Below are positions 33,965-42,156 of a stretch of DNA of 64,000 nt, piece by piece (the stretch's first letter is position 1; each line of letters begins with the position of its first letter). The stretch comes from Cytophagaceae bacterium (GTDB lineage Bacteria > Bacteroidota > Bacteroidia > Cytophagales > Flexibacteraceae). Below the pieces are notes generated by a model that was not told where the DNA came from, ran no database searches, and was given only the letters and a program-made list of their open reading frames with translations. The translations under genes and the position numbers were made by a program. The stretch spans positions 62,001 through 126,000 of the forward strand of contig JAIXYP010000060.1 of NCBI GenBank assembly GCA_027490155.1. The letters run 5' to 3'.

Positions 33965-34116
33965 GCTGCAATGATACACTTAAAAAGCCTAGTTTCCAGC
34001 CAATAGGCTACCAGAGAGCGATTGGCATAATGACCGATGGCGAATTTGACCTTTAACTAAAAACAGGCCAATGTTTAACCTCACCAAAACCAAATGAGGA
34101 CTCTGAACAAAATAAC

Positions 34117-34148
34117 ATCGGCCACTCGCATGATTACGAATGGCCGAT
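34117..34148 (-). terminator. Probable terminator of ffh
   Basis: An 8-bp stem, ATCGGCCA with TGGCCGAT, has a partly self-pairing 16-base loop (TCG with CGA inside). It is followed on the minus strand by GTTATTTTG. The T tract is interrupted, so strength is uncertain. It lies 37 bases after the stop of ffh. Confidence 0.6.
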
Positions 34149-34184
34149 ATTAGTCTGGGATAAAATGTCGCTAACTGTCGCCAA

Positions 34185-35507
34185 CTACTTGCCCATGAAT
34201 GGTAGCTTAGGCATTTTGCCCTGAAGGCCGCTGAATTTGCGCATCATTTTGCGCATTTCGTCAAACTGCTTAAGCAAATTGTTCACCTCCTGAACGGAGC
34301 GACCACTACCAGCAGCGATACGTTTGCGTCGGCTACCGTTGATGCTATCAGGGTTGGCTCTTTCGTATTGGGTCATGGACTGGATAATAGCCTCAATTGG
34401 TTTAAAGCTGCTATTGTCAAGGTCAACATCAGCCACCAACTTACCTGCACCAGGGATCATGCCGATCAAGTCTTTGATGTTCCCCATCTTCTTGACTTGA
34501 TCTAGCTGGGATAAAAAGTCGTTGAAGTCAAATTTGTTCTGCTGGATCTTCTTGTTGATGCGTTTGGACTCATCTTCGTCAAAGGCTTGTTGTGCCCGTT
34601 CGACAAGGGAAATCACATCACCCATACCCAAGATACGTTGGGCCATACGATCAGGATAGAATACATCCAAGGCCTCTGGCTTTTCGCCAGTACCAATGTA
34701 CTTGATGGGCTTTTCGACTACGGCCCTAATGCTAAGAGCAGCACCACCACGCGAATCACCATCTAGTTTGGTCAGGACAACACCGTCAAAATTAAGCCGG
34801 TCGTTGAAAGCCTTAGCTGTATTGACCGCATCTTGGCCTGTCATTGCATCGACCACAAATAAGGTCTCAGATGGTTTGATGGCTGCCTTTACGTTGGCAA
34901 TCTCTTGCATCATTTGCTCGTCCACCGCAAGGCGTCCTGCGGTATCGACAATCAAAATTTTGCGCCCAAGGCTTTTGGCTTTGGCCATGGCATTAATCGC
35001 AATCTGGACCGCGTCCTTGTTATCTGGCTCAGCATAAACATCGACGCCCACTTGCTCGCCTAGCACCTGAAGCTGGTTGATCGCGGCAGGACGGTAAATA
35101 TCGCAAGCTGCCAACATGACTGAGCGACCTTGTTTCTTGAGCATCAAGGCCAATTTACTGCAGAAGGTGGTTTTACCACTACCCTGCAAACCTGCCACCA
35201 AGATAACGGCTAGGTCTCCTTTGAGGTTAATGTCAACCTTTTCGGATCCCATGAGCTGGGTTAGCTCGTCAAAGACGATTTTGGTCAAGAGCTCGCCTGG
35301 TTTGACCGCAATCAGAACCTCTTTACCAAGGGCTGTTTGGAGGACGTTATCAGTGACGGACTTAGCCACTTTATAGTTAACGTCAGCGTCTATCAATGCC
35401 CTCCTGATTTCTTTGACAGTTTGCGCTACGTTGATTTCCGTTATGCGACCTTGTCCTTTAAGGGTCTTGAATGCTTTGTCTAGCTTGGAGCTTAAATTCT
35501 CGAACAT
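34185..35507 (-). CDS. ffh: Signal recognition particle protein Ffh
   Basis: A 440-residue protein starting at ATG 35507, the usual length. Ffh binds 4.5S RNA and the signal sequence of nascent membrane proteins and hands the ribosome to FtsY. The N domain covers about 1-85. The G domain has P-loop GLQGSGKTTFCSKLA (106-120), a DTAGR box, TKLDGDSRGG and the closing GTGEKPEALDVF. The methionine-rich M domain runs from about 325 to the end (MGNIKDLIGMIPGAGK, GSRRKRIAAGSGRSVQEVN, RKMMRKFSGLQGKMPKLPFMGK). A -7 box lies 85 bases upstream, and GAGAAAGAT precedes the start, one of the few purine-rich tracts in the window. Confidence 0.97.
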   Translation of the reverse strand: MFENLSSKLDKAFKTLKGQGRITEINVAQTVKEIRRALIDADVNYKVAKSVTDNVLQTALGKEVLIAVKPGELLTKIVFDELTQLMGSEKVDINLKGDLAVILVAGLQGSGKTTFCSKLALMLKKQGRSVMLAACDIYRPAAINQLQVLGEQVGVDVYAEPDNKDAVQIAINAMAKAKSLGRKILIVDTAGRLAVDEQMMQEIANVKAAIKPSETLFVVDAMTGQDAVNTAKAFNDRLNFDGVVLTKLDGDSRGGAALSIRAVVEKPIKYIGTGEKPEALDVFYPDRMAQRILGMGDVISLVERAQQAFDEDESKRINKKIQQNKFDFNDFLSQLDQVKKMGNIKDLIGMIPGAGKLVADVDLDNSSFKPIEAIIQSMTQYERANPDSINGSRRKRIAAGSGRSVQEVNNLLKQFDEMRKMMRKFSGLQGKMPKLPFMGK

Positions 35508-35591
35508 ATCTTTCTCTTACTCGTCCTGATTACTGCCTGGTGCCATGTGTATGAGCCAATTACAAACAGTGTGGGGTGGAAATTTAGGACG

Positions 35592-35599
35592 CAAAAGTA
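35592..35599 (-). promoter_or_regulatory. -7 promoter box for ffh
   Basis: TACTTTTG followed by C on the minus strand matches the Bacteroidota -7 consensus TAnnTTTG. No -33 TTTG at the usual spacing is visible. The leader to the ffh start would be about 80 bases. Confidence 0.55.
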
Positions 35600-35788
35600 C
35601 AACCATATTTGGCACTTTGGGCTGCCTCCTACTAACCAATCTGAAGGCTCAATTGCATGAGGCTAGAGTGCAGATCCAGTGATTGCATTTCTTGGCAGGC
35701 TTGGTTCAACTCCGAGGACCAACCATTGGATTTGGAGTTGCTGACAAGGCCTTTGTTAAGAAACGGGCTCAGGGTTTGGTTCTTGCCC

Positions 35789-35938
35789 CTAGGGTTTCGA
35801 GACTGACTTATTCATCCGGCACCGATCGCTGCAATATTTGACTTCGTCCCAGACCCTCTCCCACTTCTTTCGCCAGTTAAAGGGGCGGCCGCAAACGGTG
35901 CAAATTTTGGACGGCAAATGTGGTTTTTGGTGGGACAT
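35789..35938 (-). CDS. DUF2256 small zinc-finger-like protein
   Basis: A 49-residue protein starting at ATG 35938. It reads [20 protein letters not shown], then [20 protein letters not shown], then a short basic tail. This matches DUF2256 nearly end to end: two Cys pairs (Cys13/Cys16 and Cys36/Cys40), the central WRKKW and the WDEVKYCS motif. A single structural zinc site is likely. The family's function is unknown to me. The gene is alone between ffh and the divergent pseudophosphatase gene; no clear promoter box or terminator is visible. Confidence 0.88.
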   Translation of the reverse strand: MSHQKPHLPSKICTVCGRPFNWRKKWERVWDEVKYCSDRCRMNKSVSKP

Positions 35939-36228
35939 GACGCTGGTTTTGGTCTTTTAACTACAGAAACCAGCAATATTGTTTGTCTCATGTAAGTTTT
36001 TTGTAAATTTAACACCAAAATGCCGACCTTAACGCCCCATAGGTGATTAAAACCGACTTTATTGGCTTAACCAACTCCAAGTACCCACGCAAGAAAATCC
36101 ACCATTCGGGCAAAAATAGTTCTAAAATCTCCACATTTCCCACACAACAAAAGCTGGTATCAGGCATAACCCAATAGGTTGGGAACCTGTTTGTTTTCAC
36201 CTTTGATTGTGCCTAAGCATCCTATACC
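35939..36228. other. Divergent spacer between the DUF2256 gene and the first SpoIIE-like gene
   Basis: The 290 bases are AT-richer than the flanks. On the plus strand CACCTTTG at 36199-36206 is one change from a -7 box and lies 23 bases before the ATG at 36229. I see no convincing element otherwise. A 63-codon minus-strand frame in this spacer has no recognisable product. Confidence 0.3.
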
Positions 36229-37977
36229 ATGTCTAATCCTGCCCTGCTTAATAATTTTTATGGACAATCTGCCAGCCTTATTGCAGGTCAAAACAGCGTC
36301 GGTGGGCTAGCACGCACGAGCGATCCTGGTCAGCACACGAGTGCATTTGCTATCACCCGCCATCCAGATGCCATTGTTGTATTTGATCTGATTGGTATGG
36401 TTACAAGCCTCGTGGCCAAAACCTCCTATTTCCAGACCAGACTTAGCAACATTAGCCCAGGTACCCATTACATGTTGGTCCTTTTGCAACTAGGCTACAA
36501 CGCCCAGCAAATGGACTACCTTAACACACATGGTGACTACATCGGGACGGGTCATTTTTGTGGATCTAGAATGCTTCAGCAAGGCGGCGCAAATGGTGGT
36601 GTTATGATGCTTTACGCCCCACTGCCCGAACTACCCTCTGCCAGTCCTGCTGAGGCAATCACGCCACCTCAACCTGGTAAACAGGCCTATATTAATCCTA
36701 CGACATTTGTAGCACCTGAGCCAAATCCTCCTGTAGTCGAGAGTTTTAGTAACAACGAGGTCTATAATCCGACCTTTATGCAGAGTATGAGCCAGGATCA
36801 ACATTCGACCCAAGCTCCGCCGCAGCACCTTCAATTCCAGGCTATCCCCACCGCCAGCCCGGCACCTGTCCTCGAGACCACTCCTCAACCATTACCTCCT
36901 ATAGTATCCGCAGCTCCAGAAACAAACGTACAGACTGACCGTCTCGCAACGGAGCGACCAGCCCTAACTGGTAACCTCGCCCTTGATGCCCAAGCATTGA
37001 TAGACGCCGCTGTCAAGGCTGCACTTGCAGAGCAGGCCCAAAATTACCAAAACGCTAATAAAGCACCAGAGGCACCTACGCAACGCCCCCTAGTATCCGA
37101 AGCTCCCATTGCGGAGGAGCCTAAACCAATAGTCGAAGTCCTGGAGGTATACCAAAAGGAGGATGTACCTACACCCACATCCTACAGTCAAGCCTCAATT
37201 ACACCAGAGGTGGCAACTCAAGAAGTGCCAATGAGGTCGTTCGCCGAGAGCCCTATAGGTCATAACACGGGTCATAAGTTTGCCTTAGCTGACGATATGC
37301 CAAACAGCTTTGTGATACACCCTACGGGCTCACAAGCAAAGGGGCAATTCGTTTGGCAACACCGGAATAATGATCTCCATATCATTGCTTACGGAATCTG
37401 CCTACCATCCCAACCAAGTGATGACATTACCGAACCTCTCAATTTGCTCCAGAACGCATTGCATAATGTGGTAGTGCAGCTGGGCAATGCCGAGGCAGAC
37501 GACATCATGATTGGAGTAAATGATGCCTATCAAAACAAACTCAATAACGCTAACGAGGCCACTCGCAAAGCCTATGTCGAGGTATCGGTTTGCATCCTGA
37601 ACAGCAAGCAAAAGGTGGTTGACCTTGCAGGGGCTCCATATGGAAGCTTCTTCCTACGCAACAACAATGTTAGCGGCATCCATAACGGACGCATCGCCGC
37701 TTTAGCGTCGCAGATGACGGTTAATAAACAGGATCTGCGTTGTGCCCGGTTCCGTACGGAGGAACTAACTGCTGTTTATCTGTTTGGTATCGGTAGCATG
37801 ATTCAAGGTAATGACATCACGAAAGCATCTAAGACACACAACCAAGTCACCCAAATGCTCGAATCTGTCATGAAAATGGGTTATGCCGAGCAATACGAAG
37901 CCATGAAAAACCACCTCGGTATGTTGGTTGGTCCTAGTGGCGTACTGCCAATCCTTATTGGGCTGAAACCAGTCTAA
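36229..37977 (+). CDS. SpoIIE/PP2C-like pseudophosphatase with PAS-like N-terminus and Pro/Gln-rich linker
   Basis: A 582-residue protein from ATG 36229. Residues about 44-130 resemble a PAS-type sensor domain (DAIVVFDLIGMVTSLVAKTS, GGVMMLYAPL). Residues about 130-345 are a Pro/Ala/Gln/Thr-rich, probably disordered linker. Residues about 355-582 follow the SpoIIE (PP2C) phosphatase fold of this phylum: KGQFVW for SGDFYW, LHIIAYGICLPSQPSDD for the AVDCTGHGVPGA segment, ADDIMIGVNDAY for the helix after it, YVEVSVCILN, FFLRNNNVSGI, RFRTEELTAVYLFGIG, and GPSGVLPILIGLKPV for the final strand. The metal-binding Asp of GDFYW, the DCTGHG Asp, the SDG Asp and the terminal DD are all missing. It should lack PP2C activity; a binding or scaffold role is inferred. 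The paralogue follows 159 bases on. Confidence 0.62.
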   Translation: MSNPALLNNFYGQSASLIAGQNSVGGLARTSDPGQHTSAFAITRHPDAIVVFDLIGMVTSLVAKTSYFQTRLSNISPGTHYMLVLLQLGYNAQQMDYLNTHGDYIGTGHFCGSRMLQQGGANGGVMMLYAPLPELPSASPAEAITPPQPGKQAYINPTTFVAPEPNPPVVESFSNNEVYNPTFMQSMSQDQHSTQAPPQHLQFQAIPTASPAPVLETTPQPLPPIVSAAPETNVQTDRLATERPALTGNLALDAQALIDAAVKAALAEQAQNYQNANKAPEAPTQRPLVSEAPIAEEPKPIVEVLEVYQKEDVPTPTSYSQASITPEVATQEVPMRSFAESPIGHNTGHKFALADDMPNSFVIHPTGSQAKGQFVWQHRNNDLHIIAYGICLPSQPSDDITEPLNLLQNALHNVVVQLGNAEADDIMIGVNDAYQNKLNNANEATRKAYVEVSVCILNSKQKVVDLAGAPYGSFFLRNNNVSGIHNGRIAALASQMTVNKQDLRCARFRTEELTAVYLFGIGSMIQGNDITKASKTHNQVTQMLESVMKMGYAEQYEAMKNHLGMLVGPSGVLPILIGLKPV

Positions 37978-38136
37978 ACATATCAGGATTGAGGTATTGG
38001 TGACATTTTAGAGTTAAATCGACTCATTTTTTGCTTATTGCCATTGCATAAACCATGAATAAATCACAAAGCCAACAATAGGGCAGGATAATATCTCAGA
38101 AGCTAGCCACGCAATTATTAGGGACCGAAATCGATC

Positions 38137-39312
38137 ATGTTAGCATTTATCCAAGGGCCTTCAGGTGGTGCTGAGTCCGTAGAAAGGCCGAGCCGTTTTG
38201 TGGGCGAAACTAGTATGTTGCCAGAGGCCGTAATTGTGTTCAATGCCTATGACACAATCGTCAACTACATTGTCAAATCCACCTACCTCAATGACCTGAT
38301 CGGGAACTTGTCATTTGGTAGCGCTCTAGACGTCTTTTTTAGCCGCGTCAACCTCCTACCAGAGCATATTTTGTTCCTGATCAAGCAGGGCTACTATATG
38401 GGAGGCTACGAACAATGTAGCTTTGAGTATCGACTCAATACCCCCTCCATGGCAGTCGGAAGCAATACAACAGGATCCCAACCGAACCATAATGGCGGCA
38501 TGCTTTTGGTGTTTTCGCCCATTGGGTCCCGCCCCACGACAATACATAAACATCAGCCTACAACCACAGAGGCGCTTGAAGTCGCCGTCCAAGGAAACCT
38601 ATTGCAGCGGCAAACCAACCAACTAAGCCAGTTTGTCGGCGCTAACTTCGTGATCAATAATGGCCAGAATGATCTGCATGGTCACTTTCTGTGGTTTGAC
38701 AAGGCCAAGGACATCACTCTGATTGCGACAGGCTTGTGCAAGGGAAACCCTTCAACTGCTAGTCAGATGGCAGCGCACGTAATGGCGCTTTTGCACTTGG
38801 TAGTCGTCGAGCAGGGCTATGCCGAAGGTGACGAGATCATGAATAGGCTAAGCTATTATCTATATAAGTTTACCCGTGACAAAGTCCAGCTTGCAGGCCC
38901 TATGCTCGAGATTTCGGTCGTGGTGATCAATCGCAAACATCGCTGGGTAGAACTGACTGGCTCACAGGTCGGTTGCTTTTACCTCCAAAACGGTAACATC
39001 ACCTGGCTAAAAGGTAGCAGATCGGTTGTGGGTGACCCCAAGATATTGCTTAGCAAACAAGACTACCGCAGCACCCGCTTTCGAACCGACGATCTCGATG
39101 CTATCTACCTCTATACAACTCCTCTGCTAGACCAACCGAATGACAAATCGCACAAGCCTATGGGCAGACAGCGATTGGCCAATTCGATCGAGTCGGTTTC
39201 GGCTATGCCACTTGCGGACCAAGCAACCTTGATGCTGGATCACATCAATTCTTGGCGTGGTGGGCAACCGATCCACGAACACCACCTACTAGTTGGGTTC
39301 AGGGTTGATTAG
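38137..39312 (+). CDS. SpoIIE/PP2C-like pseudophosphatase, shorter paralogue
   Basis: A 391-residue protein from ATG 38137. Residues about 28-130 form a PAS-like domain (LPEAVIVFNAYDTIVNYIV, GGMLLVFSPIG) matching the upstream paralogue. The long linker of that protein is absent. Residues about 165-391 align with SpoIIE phosphatases throughout: HGHFLWF for GDFYW (His183 in place of Asp), ITLIATGLCKGNPSTAS for the DCTGHGVPGA loop, GYAEGDEIMNRL, MLEISVVVINRKHRWVELTG, CFYLQNGNITWLKG, RFRTDDLDAIYLYTTPLLDQ where SDG-x-x-DQ is normal, MPLADQATLMLDHINSWRGG and EHHLLVGFRV for VDDILVIG. All metal-coordinating acids are lost. It reads the same strand as its paralogue with a 159-base gap and ends at a strong terminator, so the two probably form one unit. 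Confidence 0.65.
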   Translation: MLAFIQGPSGGAESVERPSRFVGETSMLPEAVIVFNAYDTIVNYIVKSTYLNDLIGNLSFGSALDVFFSRVNLLPEHILFLIKQGYYMGGYEQCSFEYRLNTPSMAVGSNTTGSQPNHNGGMLLVFSPIGSRPTTIHKHQPTTTEALEVAVQGNLLQRQTNQLSQFVGANFVINNGQNDLHGHFLWFDKAKDITLIATGLCKGNPSTASQMAAHVMALLHLVVVEQGYAEGDEIMNRLSYYLYKFTRDKVQLAGPMLEISVVVINRKHRWVELTGSQVGCFYLQNGNITWLKGSRSVVGDPKILLSKQDYRSTRFRTDDLDAIYLYTTPLLDQPNDKSHKPMGRQRLANSIESVSAMPLADQATLMLDHINSWRGGQPIHEHHLLVGFRVD

Positions 39313-39360
39313 GGTCTGATAGCCACCTATTGCACCCAGCTAATAGATCAAGTCATAACA

Positions 39361-39415
39361 AAGCCACTTGACAACGTATCAGGATCAGTCCTGTCAGTTG
39401 CCAAGTGGCTTTTTT
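39361..39415 (+). terminator. Strong terminator after the pseudophosphatase pair
   Basis: A long hairpin: AAGCCACTTG pairs with CAAGTGGCTT, then one mismatch, then CAAC with GTTG, with a nested CAGGA/TCCTG stem at the tip. A T6 run follows on the plus strand. On the minus strand the tail is TTTGTTATG, so it may also stop clpP transcripts. Confidence 0.88.
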
Positions 39416-39543
39416 GGGCTTTTCTTGTTATCACGGATCTGGCGTTAACGATACCAAACCTGCCAAGGTCAAGATATTTTGTTTGCTACTTAACCCAGTA
39501 GGACCAGATCACTGGCAAGGCCCCTAGCTAGAGTAGCGACAGA

Positions 39544-40224
39544 TTAGGCTTTGGCTGGTGTACGAGCTAAGACTTCATCGATCAAGCCATACTCTTTGGC
39601 CTCTTGGGCGATCATCCAATAGTCACGATCACTGTCTTTTTCGACACGCTCAAAAGGTTGCCCACTATGGTCACTAATAATGCCATAGAGCTCTTTACGG
39701 ATAATGACGATCTGCTGGGCAGAGATCTCGATGTCGCGGCTCTGGCCCTGGGCGCCACCACTTGGTTGGTGAATCATGACCCTAGCGTGTGGCAAGGCCG
39801 AACGTTTGCCTGCGGCACCTCCACAAAGCAATACGGCACCCATACTAGCAGCTAGGCTAGTACAAATGGTTGCAACGTCTGGTGCGATGAAGTTCATCGT
39901 GTCATAGATACCTAGGCCAGCGTAAACACTACCGCCTGGGCTATTGATGTACATCTGGATGTCTTTCTTGGCATCAGCACTGGCCAAGAACAACAGCTGG
40001 GCCACAATGATGTTAGAGATGTTGTCGTCAATACCCATCCCGAGGAAAATGATACGATCCGCCATCAGACGCGAAAAGACGTCGATCTCACGGAAGTTGG
40101 TAGGGCGCTCTTCAATAATGGCCCTGGTCATATTCTCGATGTGCTGGACGTAGCGATCAACATTGAGGCCGTTGATGCCTTGGTCCATCACCGCATATTT
40201 GCGAAACTCTTGTGTGTTATACAT
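39544..40224 (-). CDS. clpP: ATP-dependent Clp protease proteolytic subunit
   Basis: A 226-residue protein starting at ATG 40224. ClpP is the tetradecameric serine peptidase that degrades proteins unfolded by ClpX or ClpA/C in the cytosol. The triad is complete: Ser127 in [11 protein letters not shown], His152 in [10 protein letters not shown], and Asp197 in [11 protein letters not shown]. The substrate-binding [18 protein letters not shown] strand and the C-terminal [12 protein letters not shown] are typical. An N-terminal extension of about 35 residues precedes the [18 protein letters not shown] start of the fold. It follows tig on the same strand, a common pairing, but clpX is not adjacent and a terminator separates the two genes. 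Confidence 0.96.
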   Translation of the reverse strand: MYNTQEFRKYAVMDQGINGLNVDRYVQHIENMTRAIIEERPTNFREIDVFSRLMADRIIFLGMGIDDNISNIIVAQLLFLASADAKKDIQMYINSPGGSVYAGLGIYDTMNFIAPDVATICTSLAASMGAVLLCGGAAGKRSALPHARVMIHQPSGGAQGQSRDIEISAQQIVIIRKELYGIISDHSGQPFERVEKDSDRDYWMIAQEAKEYGLIDEVLARTPAKA

Positions 40225-40469
40225 GGATTTTGGTTGGTAATCGTGTGGTTGAACTTCGTGGTTTACGCGATAAAGGCCCCTAACATTCAGTGGTTAGGCA
40301 TTCTGGATGATCGTTTCTCCAGACTTCGGACTTTTTCAGGGTGCAGGTTACAAAAACCTTGCAGCAACCCCAAACCCAATCAAAAACTAATCCTGATTAG
40401 CCAAGTTGTCAGGCCGATCGCCGCGACCAATATTGTGCTGTAGTGGGACCGTATACATCGTAAAAGCTA
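40225..40469 (-). promoter_or_regulatory. clpP upstream region with several inverted repeats
   Basis: Between the tig terminator and the clpP start lie three dyads: CTAATC-N2-GATTAG (40387-40400), GGTT-N5-AACC (40347-40359) and CCTAAC-N8-GTTAGG (40279-40298). Any of them could be an operator or a leader hairpin. No exact TAnnTTTG box is visible. ACCAACCAAAATCC stands directly before the ATG. Confidence 0.3.
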
Positions 40470-40502
40470 ACACCCCTACCAACTCAAGGTCGATAGGGGT
40501 GT
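40470..40502 (-). terminator. Terminator of tig
   Basis: A 9-bp perfect stem, ACACCCCTA with TAGGGGTGT, closes a 15-base loop. It is followed on the minus strand by TAGCTTTTA. It lies 42 bases after the tig stop. Confidence 0.72.
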
Positions 40503-40543
40503 CAGGTGCCTAGTTTTGCCTAATGATGTAAACTGCCTAATGC

Positions 40544-41905
40544 TTAGTGAGCGACCAGCATGTGCATCCTTTCCTCAAAGTCGTGCAGGCTAACATAGGT
40601 ATTGACCTCGGTAATCTTGGTACGTGCATTATTGTAGAAAATGGCAGTGAAAGCCTCTTGGCTAGCACGGTTCCAGTTTTTACCTTTCTCCTCGGTCAGA
40701 TGTTTGATGGCCATTTCGGTAGCTGCCTTCTGTGTTGACTCGTCATCGACTGGCAAACCATACTGGGCGAACATGGCCAAGTTGGTTTGGGTGACATGGT
40801 CAACAACCATTTGGTAGGTTGGCTCTAGGTTCAGCTGTTTGGTCATGATCTGGTCCCGGATCAAGGTCCAGCGCAGATCGTCGATGTAGTAGCCGATGTT
40901 CTTGTCCACCTCAGCAACTGTCATTTTGTCGTTTGTAGCTAGTAGCCACTTGCGTAAGAATGCTTCTGGCAGTGGTAATAGTGCTTTTGCCAGCAATTCC
41001 TTCCGGAGTGCCTCTTGGTAGTACTGGGTGGCGTCCGAAGCGTAAGCCTTGGCAAGCTCTTCGCGCAGCATCGTCATGAAGGTCTCCTCGGTATCTGTTT
41101 CGGCAGACCAAGATGGGAAGATCTTTTTGTAAAACTCCTCGTTAACCTCGGCCAACTGCTGCCTGTTGAGGTTCGTGATCGTGAGGGTATAGTCGCCACT
41201 TACTTGTTCAGCCTCAGCTTTGCTTAGGCTTGTCAGATGCTGGATCTGATGGGTGTCAAATGCGGCCTTCAGGTCAAAGGTAACGACGTCACCAATTTTC
41301 TTGCCTGCGAAAGATGCGATTGCGCTCGCATTAAGCTTATTTGTTGGCACCATTGTTTTGGTGGACCATGAGCCATCTGCCTTAGCCAGCTCACCAAAAA
41401 TATCATCATTGGGCTCGCTGCGTTCTGGGACAATGGTCTCGCCAAAACGCTTCTGGAGATTCTCGATGGTCTGAGCGACATTTTCATCACTGACCTCGAT
41501 ACTAAAAGTATTGAGAGTAAGGTTAGCAAGCACCGGTGCATCAAACGTCGGTGCCAAACCTAGCTCGAACACAAAGGTGTATTCACGATTGTTTTTCCAG
41601 TCGATCTCAGGTTGTGCAGCTCCATCATGCGGGATCGGATTGCCGAGTACAGCCAAATTATTGTCTTTAATGTAGGCATCTACAGCATTGCCCAAGATTT
41701 CGTTGACGGCATCTACCCTTATGGTTAGACCATACATGCGCTCGATGTGCTGAGCAGGCACTTTGCCAGGCCTAAAGCCTTTAATCTGGGCCGTAGCAGT
41801 TACCTCGCGGACCTTCTTTTTGTATTGGGTTGCGTAGTCATCCTCGGAGATGCTCACGGTGAGCATTGCGTTGACGTCGTCTTGGTGGGTGAGTTTAATG
41901 TCCAA
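40544..41905 (-). CDS. tig: Trigger factor, ribosome-associated peptidyl-prolyl isomerase chaperone
   Basis: A 453-residue protein. The N-terminal ribosome-binding domain (about 1-140) carries QIKGFRPGKVPAQHIERMYG, the signature loop that docks at the exit tunnel. A reduced PPIase-like middle region (about 150-245) and the helical C-terminal arms (about 250-450) follow, as is usual in this phylum. Trigger factor shields nascent chains on the ribosome. The only start that fits is TTG at 41905 (reading DIKLTHQDDVNAMLTVSI): the frame upstream reaches a stop at 41927-41929 with no ATG. It is followed by clpP, and the tRNA-Leu terminator separates it from that tRNA upstream. Confidence 0.93.
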   Translation of the reverse strand: MDIKLTHQDDVNAMLTVSISEDDYATQYKKKVREVTATAQIKGFRPGKVPAQHIERMYGLTIRVDAVNEILGNAVDAYIKDNNLAVLGNPIPHDGAAQPEIDWKNNREYTFVFELGLAPTFDAPVLANLTLNTFSIEVSDENVAQTIENLQKRFGETIVPERSEPNDDIFGELAKADGSWSTKTMVPTNKLNASAIASFAGKKIGDVVTFDLKAAFDTHQIQHLTSLSKAEAEQVSGDYTLTITNLNRQQLAEVNEEFYKKIFPSWSAETDTEETFMTMLREELAKAYASDATQYYQEALRKELLAKALLPLPEAFLRKWLLATNDKMTVAEVDKNIGYYIDDLRWTLIRDQIMTKQLNLEPTYQMVVDHVTQTNLAMFAQYGLPVDDESTQKAATEMAIKHLTEEKGKNWNRASQEAFTAIFYNNARTKITEVNTYVSLHDFEERMHMLVAH

Positions 41906-42034
41906 AGTAGTGCTGCAGGGATCCTGCTATTAGCGTGTAAGGGAATCTGTTTTCGGAGCAATGTCTGGGACAGGACATAAGTGGTTGAAGGCCACAAAAG
42001 ACCACAATCACCTGATATCCAGTCCAATAAAAAA

Positions 42035-42057
42035 AGCCGCCAGGAATACTGACGGCT
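42035..42057 (-). terminator. Terminator of the tRNA-Leu gene
   Basis: On the minus strand AGCCGTCAG pairs with CTGGCGGCT (9 bp, one G-T pair) across a 5-base loop, then a T7 run. It begins 8 bases past the tRNA 3' end. Confidence 0.88.
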
Positions 42058-42064
42058 CTCGTAG

Positions 42065-42146
42065 TGCGGATGAAGGGAGTCGAACCCCCACACCGTGAAG
42101 TGCTAGATCCTAAGTCTAGTGCGTCTACCAATTTCGCCACATCCGC
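42065..42146 (-). tRNA. tRNA-Leu (anticodon UAG)
   Basis: The minus strand gives an 82-base class II tRNA. The acceptor stem is GCGGATG with CATCCGC plus discriminator A. The D arm contains GGCGAAATTGGTAGACGC. The anticodon stem CTAGA/TCTAG encloses loop CTTAGGA, giving anticodon TAG, which reads CUA. A variable arm (CACTTCACGGTGT) precedes the T arm with GGTTCGACTCC. CCA is not encoded. Its promoter is 11 bases upstream and its terminator 8 bases downstream, so it is an independent unit. Confidence 0.96.
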
Positions 42147-42156
42147 TAAAGGACTG

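Noticed and set aside
35812-36018. A 68-codon minus-strand frame overlapping the DUF2256 gene
   Set aside because: It is a different frame of the same bases. The DUF2256 frame matches a known family; this one matches nothing.
36009-36200. A 63-codon minus-strand frame in the spacer before the first pseudophosphatase gene
   Set aside because: It has no recognisable motif and sits in the divergent promoter region.
40141-40443. A 100-codon plus-strand frame across the start of clpP
   Set aside because: It runs antisense into clpP, has no family likeness, and its upstream half overlaps coding sequence.
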